DNA of 64,000 nt from Dactylis glomerata (taxonomy: Eukaryota > Streptophyta > Magnoliopsida > Poales > Poaceae): contig QXEO01000464.1 in NCBI GenBank assembly GCA_007115705.1, positions 6,067,559 to 6,131,558 of the forward strand. The letters are read 5' to 3'. The position numbers were made by a program, and so were the translations under genes. The notes under the pieces are model-generated. The model was not told the DNA's origin. It made no database searches and saw only the letters and a program-made list of their open reading frames with translations. Numbering within the stretch: the first letter of the stretch is position 1; every line of letters begins with the position of its first letter. Positions 56,473 to 64,000 of this stretch are shown here, one piece after another.

Positions 56473-56844
56473 TCTATACTTCTTATAAAGCAAAACCCCA
56501 CTAAGGGGTCATTTAAGTTGTCTATCTCAACATGCAAGCTATCCACATCACCCACTATATTAGCCAATCAATTGTCCATGTCATCCCACTAATATTAATT
56601 AACTATACTATATATTTGCATGCAACATATCCACCTCATTATTTCTTTTAAGCCATACAATTGACCACTTAACCATTTTTGTTGGAATATACATAACAAT
56701 TTCACTTCAATTAAATTTAGCCCTTGAATATTATGACCAATTGAATCTTAAGATTTAATAAATAATTTCATATTTCATGTGTCTTATACATAATAATATT
56801 TTTTAAAAGAGATATCCGCTGCAACGCGCGGGGTATTCTTCTAG
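56473..56844 (+). mobile_element. Non-autonomous Helitron
   Basis: The 372 bp element begins TCTATACTTCTTATAAAGC after an A and ends CCGCTGCAACGCGCGGGG, a hairpin-capable run, then TATTCTTCTAG before a T. The TC start, hairpin, CTAG end and insertion between A and T fit the Helitron pattern, with no target duplication. Confidence 0.7.
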
Positions 56845-57301
56845 TGTGACTACATAATACAGTCTCATTTATAGACTCCCGAATAGGAGAGTGGAAGATA
56901 GAGATATGTTCTAAAATTGAAGAAGATACACATTTGATGTACTATTAACATACCATTATGGCCTTTCCATAAAATAGCCAAAATGAGCAATAATTTGCCA
57001 CCTGGATTTGGTGTACATGGGTACAAGCGAGAACCATATCAAGGATCTACATTTATTATAGTGATTTATAGACGTGATACTAGGATGATAAATGAGAAAT
57101 ACCGAAGTAAATAATAATACCGTAGTAAATATATAGTACGGTGGAATCTTTCTAGCTAACAAATGCATCCCACTATCTTTTTGATATCTCGGTAGATCTT
57201 GTACTACTCCTACATAAATACTTACTTTGTACGTTGCAATTAATCGGTATCAAATCATGGCCATATGTCTGCATGGTAGACCAGGTACGCAGCAAATCAT
57301 T
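56845..57301. other. Intergenic stretch, nothing recognised
   Basis: AT-rich DNA between the Helitron and the CACTA-like end. The ORFs here show no motif. Confidence 0.4.
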
Positions 57302-57640
57302 CACTACATGAAAAACTCTATATCCCGACGGCCGTATCCTACGCCGACGGCTTTTTATCGGGTCCATTGGCGTAGGTCCTAGCCATAGGCAGCCCAAGGA
57401 CAAGGTCGTCGGCTTAGTGACCTTGCCGTCGGCGTATGTGTTTTATTTTTTAGATCACCTTTTAAGTTTTGCGAAAAATAAAAGAAAATAGTAAAAAACT
57501 TAAAAAATAAATTCTTTGAGATGTAGTTATGTTATGTGATCTAGTTGTTACGAAAACTAAGAAACTTGAATTTTGATATATTTTGCAAAAAACTTTATGT
57601 GCCTTTCTTATTTCCGGCTAGGGTTATTTTCTGGGGGTCT
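57302..57640 (+). mobile_element. CACTA-like transposon left end
   Basis: CACTACATGAAAAACTC is followed by the subterminal motif CCGACGGC / GCCGTCGGCGTA in several copies (57326-57440). The block at 57514-57542 matches, inverted, 54719-54748. The element's right end is not seen; it is probably cut by the retrotransposon material that follows. Confidence 0.5.
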
Positions 57641-58660
57641 CTTAAAATCATAACTAATTCAAAAAAATAGAACAACGCAAGATATTCGCGTAGTGTCATT
57701 GACGAGGGTTAACTCGACAAATGTCCTAGATGAAGGACTTAGGATCGGGGAAGTAGGGCGTCGGATGAACTCGAAGGTAAATCAGTCAAACAAGGTGTGT
57801 ATCGAAAGTAAACGTGGCGATGAACTTGGCTTGCTTTCAATCTGTCCCTCACCGTCCTCTCCTGACCCCTATATATAGGTGGCCAGGTCTCAAGGATCGG
57901 GAGGGGTCCGATACATATTACAACATCGGTATACGACATGGACTCGTATTTCGACTAGGATTACACTTGGCCCCAGCTTAACGGGCCTCAGGAGTACTCA
58001 AGTAACGTGCTCTATTATCTATACCCTTGTCAGTAGCCCCCGAGATTCTATCAGAATTGTAGATTCGGGTTGAATCTTAAATCTTCATTTCTTCGACTTG
58101 ATCAACCTTTCGACTTCTTCTTCTTGTACTAAAAAATAAATATCTTTCATTATATCATCTCGCAAGGGGTTTTGATGAACAAGCATGACAACTTTGACAG
58201 ATCAAGAGGCCAGTTAACTGCCGGAGCAGATACTTATCACCCACTTCAAATTCAATCCCCTTGGACTTGAATCCGGGAAACTGGTCAAATCCATTCTTTT
58301 GCCGCATTTAGGACTTACAAAGAACGAGTCCCAGTGGTTCTCAGGGTACCCAGTGCGTCCACCAGGATTTTCTTCGCGTCGTAGACACGGATAATTACTA
58401 GCAGAGCGCATCCATGTGCGTATACCAGGCCACACAGGACGGATCCTGGGGTCTTACCTTCACGATATGTTTCAATCATGGCATTCGAGTTTTGTCGCGA
58501 TGACGCAACTTGGGAATCATATGTCGCAACCTTGTTTGACTGTTTTAGCTCTGAAAATCTTCGGGTTGTCCAACCTTGACTAATATAAATTCCCTCCCGA
58601 TGGGAGTAATTGCGCTATCCAAGTCTTCTTTCACCTTTATGCATGTAAAAATTTCATCAG

Positions 58661-58918
58661 GTGCGCGGCCAGCGCTCCCGATGGGAGTAGCCCCCGAGGC
58701 TATAGTCGAAAATGTCTTTCGAGTATAGGCTCAAATAAATTGTCCTTCCTTTAATCATCAGATAATAGCTTATTTCATAATATCGTCGGGTGCGTGCCCA
58801 GCGCTCCCGATGGTAGTAGCCCCTGAGACTATAGTCGAATATTTTCGGGTATAGACTCAAAAAATGAGTTTTCTTCCCTGATGCCTCTGTATCTTGCATA
58901 ACAGATTTTGTCGGGTTC
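58661..58918 (+). repeat. Two tandem units of 129 bp
   Basis: GTGCGCGGCCAGCGCTCCCG at 58661 recurs as GTGCGTGCCCAGCGCTCCCG at 58790. Both are followed by ATGG(G/T)AGTAGCCCC and GACTATAGTCGAA-like sequence. The second unit may end early. Confidence 0.85.
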
Positions 58919-59348
58919 CTTGATCGGCACTAATACGCAGAATGTCATGCTAGACTTTTTGCTGAATTTTCTATGAGTATCCATAACTGTCGTGTTGTAC
59001 TATAATATTTTTATTTCCCGTTACTCGAACGCTCGTGACGTCATTAGTAGAATCACTCTATATGTGATTTGACTGGGCGCTGACCATTGCTCGTGGGCAG
59101 CATGGTAATTTCACAATTTTTCCTGCCCGTTAGTGGGCTACCGTTTCCGCTTCTTGCGCCACGTCGCAGCCCACGTTCCTTCACCAGGATGCTTGATAAG
59201 GGGGATAGTGGGGCTGTTACTGTTTACCAGTTCATTGTCCTTCCGCCACCACCATTGCTACATCTCCTTTGTGCTTCCGAGCTCCTTCACAGCCCCCTTG
59301 GCATAGCTTTTGTAGATGTGCGTCAAGAGCCTTGCCCACAAGAACCAG

Positions 59349-60240
59349 ATGGGGAAGAAGAAGATTACCAATGCGTCGACCAGCTGGGTGCCGTCGGAGT
59401 TTGGGCAATCCGATCTCACCAAGGCCCAGAAGGAGGGGCTCATCGCCGAAGGGGACCAGGTCGTCTTCCCCAGCATCGAATGCATCCCCAAGCCCCTGAG
59501 CGGCTATCGGGTGATGTTCCTCGCCTTTCTCTTGCGCGGCTTATCCTTTCCTGCCCATGAATTTCTTCGCGGGCTTCTCTTTGTTTACGGCGTGCAGCTT
59601 CACCAGCTCACGCCAAACTCGATTTTGCACATTGCTTGCTTTGTTACTCTTTGTAAGTCTTTCCTGGGGATCGAACCTCATTGGATTCTCTGGAAATTTC
59701 TCTTCCGCCTTCGCCCTAGTGTCGCTTTGTCGAAAAAACCTGAGCTAGGCGGGGCTGTTGTTTCCGTCCGTGCTGAGGTACATTACTTGGAATTTAACAT
59801 GGCTGCCTCGGTGCAAGGTTGGAGGAAGAAGTGGTTTTATATCAAAGATCAGAAAAACTCCTCCTCTGACCAGTACGGCATTGCCCCCTTTGATGCCAAT
59901 AAAGATCTGAAGAAATTGTCATCGTGGGATTCTCCTCCCACGGAAGCTGAGATGGAAGATATCAAGCCGCTGCTAACCCGCATCTAGGCTCTGAAGAGTG
60001 CGAGTGGAGGTGCGCTGTCAGGGATGCAACTTATGTCGTTCTTTCTGCAATGGCGAATCCAGCCTCTTCAACATCGTGTCTCCAAGTTCTGGTCATACTG
60101 TGGCTTGGAGGATTCTTCTTGACTGTCTGAAGAGGACATAGATAAGAAGGATCTCGACAAACGAGTGAGAGCTCTGACTACTCTCACAAAGGATGATGAA
60201 ATTCCAGTGTTAGCAGCTGATTTCTTTGACTCCGAGCATC
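59349..60240 (+). pseudogene. Putative gypsy-type transposon protein (PF04195-like)
   Basis: From MGKKKITNAS the frame reads GYRVMFLAFLLRGLSFPAHE, LHQLTPNSILHIACF and FLGIEPHWILWKFLF, a pattern I know from the putative gypsy-type transposon domain of grass retrotransposons. After a TAG at about 59985 the same kind of sequence continues (FFLQWRIQPLQHRVSKFW), followed by a TGA near 60119 and a last block ending near 60240. The role of this protein is unknown. The copy is broken by stops and by the following insertion. Confidence 0.75.
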
Positions 60241-60250
60241 CCTTGCCTAC

Positions 60251-60997
60251 TGTCGTGGGGATGACTTTGGGGGTATGCCAAGGGAAGCGCTGTCTGCCGG
60301 CTGGCGTCCCAGGAATCTCCACTGCGCTAGGTAAAGAGGACCGGCTCTAGCCAAAGGGCCGGCTGCGCCGGCAGCCGGCCGGTGACTCCACCGAGGAGAG
60401 CTGGAGCCGGGCGAAGACGACAAGACCCTTCCAACGGTTGCTTCGCCGAAAGTGGCCTGGCCTCGACAAGATCGACAGAGGCGAAGGACGGGCGTGACGC
60501 AAGCCACGCCCGGGCTCGACCAATCAGCGAGCAGGAGTCCTCCCCATGAAAGAATCCAAGGCAAAAGGGAGGGCATATGCCTCCCAGATGCCGGTCCAAA
60601 GGGGAAAGCCACTTTATAAAGTGGCTATCGTCAGAGCAGGCTAGAGGATCACGCAGAATACGCAGCCATGGAGGAGCTGGCAGCCGGGCAGCCGGTCACC
60701 TAAACTGTAACCAGACCCCTGCCTATATAAGGGGGTCTAGACCCTTAGCATAGGGGATCCGATCCATCTTCTTCTTCCTCCTCTAGACCGAACAGCTCGA
60801 GGAGCGTTGTAACCACTGTGAAGATAATAGAAAACAAGGCAGGAAGTAGGGGTGTTACCTCTGGCATGGAGGGCCCTAAACCTGGGTAAACCGAGGTGTC
60901 TCAGTTGGCACAATCCCGAGCTGGACCCATCGTCGCACACTGTTGAGCCCCTCCGATAAGCCATCCCCATGGCTACTGTCTCTAAATTCCCACAACA
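60251..60997 (+). repeat. 5' LTR of a nested gypsy element
   Basis: The LTR begins TGTCGTGGGGATGAC where the preceding reading frame breaks off, has TATATAAGGGGG (60724-60735) as promoter, and ends ACAACA before the primer site. Borders are inferred from TG...CA and the primer position. Confidence 0.65.
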
Positions 60998-60999
60998 AT

Positions 61000-61017
61000 T
61001 GGCGCCCACCGTGGGGC
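61000..61017 (+). promoter_or_regulatory. Primer binding site of the nested gypsy element
   Basis: TGGCGCCCACCGTGGGGC lies 2 bp after the LTR end. It is a common primer site form in cereal gypsy elements; I do not assign the tRNA. Confidence 0.65.
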
Positions 61018-62815
61018 AATGCGCGGCGACGACCGGAGTCAAGTTCCGGCCGGGATCCCCATCGATCCCCGGCGAGAGAGTCGCCTCCGGCCTCGTCTGG
61101 AGGTTTGGCACCCTCGACTGCATCAGCGACAACTTGGCCTACTTCAAGGACGGCTTCGGCGACAGCGGCTCCTTCCTTGACGTCGGCGGCCACCGCTTCT
61201 ACGTCGCCAAGCCCTTCCCGGAAGAGGTAACCGACGTCCTCGACCCTCTCAGCGACGGAGACTCAAGCTGCGGTGAAAGCTGCGACTTTGGCGCCATGGT
61301 CGAAGTGATGGCCCTGGGAGACGAGGAGGGCGGCGACTCACCACGCTCCGCGCGCCCGCCGCTCGAACGCCTTCCTCTGCAGGAGCAGAACACTCCGCTC
61401 CCAGAGCAGGACACCTCAGACGTTGCCGTCGTGGACCTGCGCGCACCGCTCGACCACATCATTGACTCCGCCCGGGTCACAGAGGCCCTGGAGCGGACGT
61501 GCCTCATTCTCCTCAGCAGGGCGGCCGAGGAGGAGGTTGTCCGGCGTCGCATGAGCACCACGCTCCACGAGTTCTACGACGCGCATGGAGATGCACCGGA
61601 GGAGCTTGTTCGCGGCCAGTAGCGCGGCCATGGGCTCGTTGCCGCGGGCCCTAGCCAGGTCCAGCGGTCACCATCGACAAGCCCAGGCTATGAGGGGCGC
61701 GGACAGGGCGGTCGCGCTCCGAGCAGTAACGCCCGAGATCGTCGTGCCCAGCAGGCTGAGAGAGCTGGCAGGCCGCGCCCAGTCCCGGCGCCGACGCCAG
61801 GGCTGGAGCCTCAAGCTCGCCAACCGGCCCTGCACATCCATCTGTGGCTTGACCACATGAAGACGCATCCCAGGGGACCTGCTAGCTCGAAGCGAGCGGC
61901 TACCAACCAAGGAGGCCCGGGGGCTGCTGGCGGCGGTCAGGGGCGCAAGGAGGGCAAATACACCCTCGATGCTAAACTTGACCAGCCATGCAAATTCCAC
62001 AACACCCCTGGCAGGGAAGCGACCCACTCCACGCGTTAGTGCCACTTCATGAGAGAGCTGGAGCAACGCGCTCAGCAGCTCCCTAGAGTCTCGCAGGCGC
62101 AGTCGGCTGGAGGTCAGAAGGGCCAGCAGCATGAGCCGGCTGCCGACGATCCAGATCAAGGCGAGGATGACTTTCCGGCGGATGTTGAGCAATATCACAT
62201 CTTTACTACCCCGGGCAAAGACAAAAGGAACGACCTTTGGCACGAGGCGGAGGTGAACGCCGTCATGCCTGCAAAACCCCAGTTCATGCATTGGTCCGAG
62301 GCAGCCATCACCTGGGGACGCGAAGATCATTCGCGACTGATGCCCAGCCCTGGAGAATATGCTCTGGTCCTAGACCCCGTCATATGCTCTGATACGCACA
62401 CATGCCGGTTCTCCCGCGTGCTCATCGACGGCGGCAGTAGCATCAACCTTCTCTACCGAAGCTCAATGGAGAAGCTGGGCATCCCGCTTGCTCAGCTGAA
62501 GCCAAGCCGGTTCACCTTCCATGGCATCGTGCCTGGGCATTCGTGCACCCCTATGGGCAGGGTGCGGCTGGAGGTTCTCTTCGGGGAGAAGGGGAATAGC
62601 CGCCGCGAGCCCGTCTGGTTCGAGGTGGTGGACATCAGCAGTCCTTACCATGCATTGCTTGGCCGTCCAGCCCTGGCCAAGTACATGGCGGTGCTGCACT
62701 ACGCCTATCAGAAGATGAAGCTCCCAGGGCCTAGGGGCGTGATCACAGTTTCGGGAAGCTTCAAGAAGTCACTAGCGTGCGCTAAGGAGAGCTCGCAGCT
62801 GGCGGAAGCGTTGGT
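61018..62815 (+). pseudogene. Gag and protease region of the nested gypsy element
   Basis: One reading frame runs from before the primer site to 62815, interrupted only by two TAG codons (61620-61622 and 62037-62039). The first part is a gag-like region (LDHIIDSARVTEALER, MSTTLHEFYDAHGD). Before the second stop the frame reads PCKFHNTPGREATHSTR, followed by CHFMRELEQR, the Cys/His segment near the end of such gag proteins. Then comes an aspartic protease with VLIDGGSSINLLY and ALLGRPALAKYMAVLHYAY. At 62816 the sequence is cut by another LTR, so reverse transcriptase and the rest are not in view here. Confidence 0.82.
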
Positions 62816-64000
62816 TGATACGTCTCAAACGTATCTATAATTTTTGATGCTCCATGCTTGTTTTTACACTATTTACTTAGTGTTTCGTTACACTTCGTGT
62901 CACTTTTATGCATTTTCCGGAACTAACCTATTAACAAGTCGCCACAGTGCCAGTTCCCTGTTTTCTGCTATTTTTGTGTTTCAGAAAAGTTACACATGAA
63001 ATATTCTCGGAATTGGACGAAACCAAAGCCAGTCGCCCAGAATTTCACCGAAGCTTCCAGAGAACCAAAGAGGAGACGGAGTGGGGCCACGAGGGCCCCA
63101 CACAACAGGGCGGCATGGCCAGGGGCTGGGCCGCGCCCCCTATGTGTGAGATCGCCTCGGTCCACTCCTGACGATGCCCCTTCGCCTATAAAGGCCCCCC
63201 GACGGGAAAAACCTAAATACCCGATCACTTTTCCAGAACACATCGCGATCCGCCGCCGCCGTCGACCCGAAGATCGGGAGGGTCCAGAAGCTCTTCCCGG
63301 CACCCTGCCGGAGAGGGGAATCACCACCGGAGGTCTTCTTCATCGCCATGCTTGCCTCCGGAGCGATGATTGAGTAGTCTACCTTGGACTATGGGTGCAT
63401 AGCAGTAGCTAGATGGTTGTGTTCTCCACCATGTGCTTCATGTTTAGATCTCATGAGCCGCCTTACATGATTGAGATCACCGTTATGTAATTCTACATGT
63501 TGTGTTTGTTGGGATCCGATGAATATTGGTGTTATGCTTGAGTTGAAGTACTGAATTTTATCTTATGTTATCTCTATGTTGTTTATGATCTTGCATGCTC
63601 TCCATTGTTAGTAGCTATCTTGGCCAAGTAGTTGCTAGTGACTCCAAGAGGGGGTATTTATGCTCGATAGTGGGTTCATGCCTCTATTTAATCTGGGGGA
63701 GTGACAGAAACCTCTAAGGTTGTAGATGTGCTGTTGCTACTAGGGGGAAAACAACATTCATATGCTCGAGGGTATATGCTTTGTTTACATTACACACTTT
63801 GCTTAATGCAATTATCTGTTGTTCACAACTTAATACTTGTGGAGTTCTCAGATTGATTCGCCATAAGTGGATTATTAGTCATAGATGCAGTTGGATGGCG
63901 GTCTATGTATCTTGTTGTAATGCCCAGAGTAAATCTCATAGTGATCCTCTCGACATATGCACGTTGTCTTTATTCTATCAATTGCCCAACTGTAATTTGT
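62816..64000 (+). mobile_element. LTR of the TGATACGTCTC family, cut by window end
   Basis: It begins TGATACGTCTCAAACGTATC and follows the 787-2419 and 6266-7900 LTRs closely to the end of the window, covering about 1185 of about 1634 bp. The 5 bp before it, TTGGT (62811-62815), should be the target duplication. It may be the left LTR of a full element. Confidence 0.9.

Larger units (their letters stand above)
57690..60250 (+). mobile_element. Gypsy-type retrotransposon segment
   Basis: The segment carries a promoter-like CCCCTATATATAGG (57867-57880), a stretch with two tandem units, and a gypsy-type ORF at 59349. LTR borders could not be set with confidence; TGACGAGGGT (about 57700) and ACCCTTGTCA (about 58022-58031) are inverted copies that may mark one. 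It is cut at 60251 by another LTR element. Confidence 0.55.

Noticed and set aside
1..64000. CRISPR arrays, operons, riboswitches, phage or integron structures
   Set aside because: The sequence is plant nuclear DNA; no regularly spaced short repeats or prokaryotic gene layout were seen.

Overview
The window is nuclear DNA from a large-genome grass, most likely a Triticeae cereal (wheat, Aegilops, barley or rye type). The evidence is the nested LTR retrotransposons with TGATACGTC termini and tRNA-Asp primer sites, the many Stowaway MITEs with CTCCGT-type ends, Au-SINE-like copies, CACTA-type ends, and plant-style genes with short exons and GT-AG introns. There are no bacterial operons, rRNA operons or CRISPR arrays. 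Most long ORFs are retrotransposon coding or shadows in GC-rich repeats.

Layout. 1-8374: an LTR, cut by the window start, containing a complete nested 7.1 kb non-autonomous gypsy-like element (787-7900, target duplication AAGAT). 8375-13325: unclassified and decayed repeats with faint exon-like pieces. 13341-14778: a LINE with a 5' inversion. 14877-17827: a minus-strand F-box gene split by a 1.67 kb non-LTR insertion. 17828-25400: microsatellite, SINE, a 3.6 kb solo LTR, a hAT MITE and a Helitron-like end. 25877-30854: an intact seven-exon NSE4 gene (SMC5/6 complex kleisin), whose fourth intron holds a plastid rps11 fragment and a MULE. 31387-32331: an intact four-exon CCCH zinc-finger gene convergent with NSE4. 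32332-35272: MITE-rich intergenic DNA. 35273-44705: a complete 9.4 kb minus-strand gypsy/Athila-like element (target duplication ATGAT) with gag and protease but no visible reverse transcriptase or integrase. 45400-49900: AT-rich repeats. 49972-51666: an intact four-exon KH plus CCCH gene, paralogous to the one at 31.4 kb. 52170-54384: a 1.1 kb tandem duplication containing a copia fragment. 55876-56394: a two-exon gene for a small secreted eight-cysteine peptide. 56473-64000: a Helitron, a CACTA-like end, a gypsy segment, a second gypsy element nested in it, and a third TGATACGTC LTR nested in that one.

The probable functional host genes are NSE4, the two CCCH proteins and the cysteine-rich peptide; the F-box gene is broken. 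Coding models were built by hand from ORFs and splice consensus and checked for phase. The four intact models keep an open frame over all exons. TE family names are deliberately generic because they come from recognition, not from a database search.
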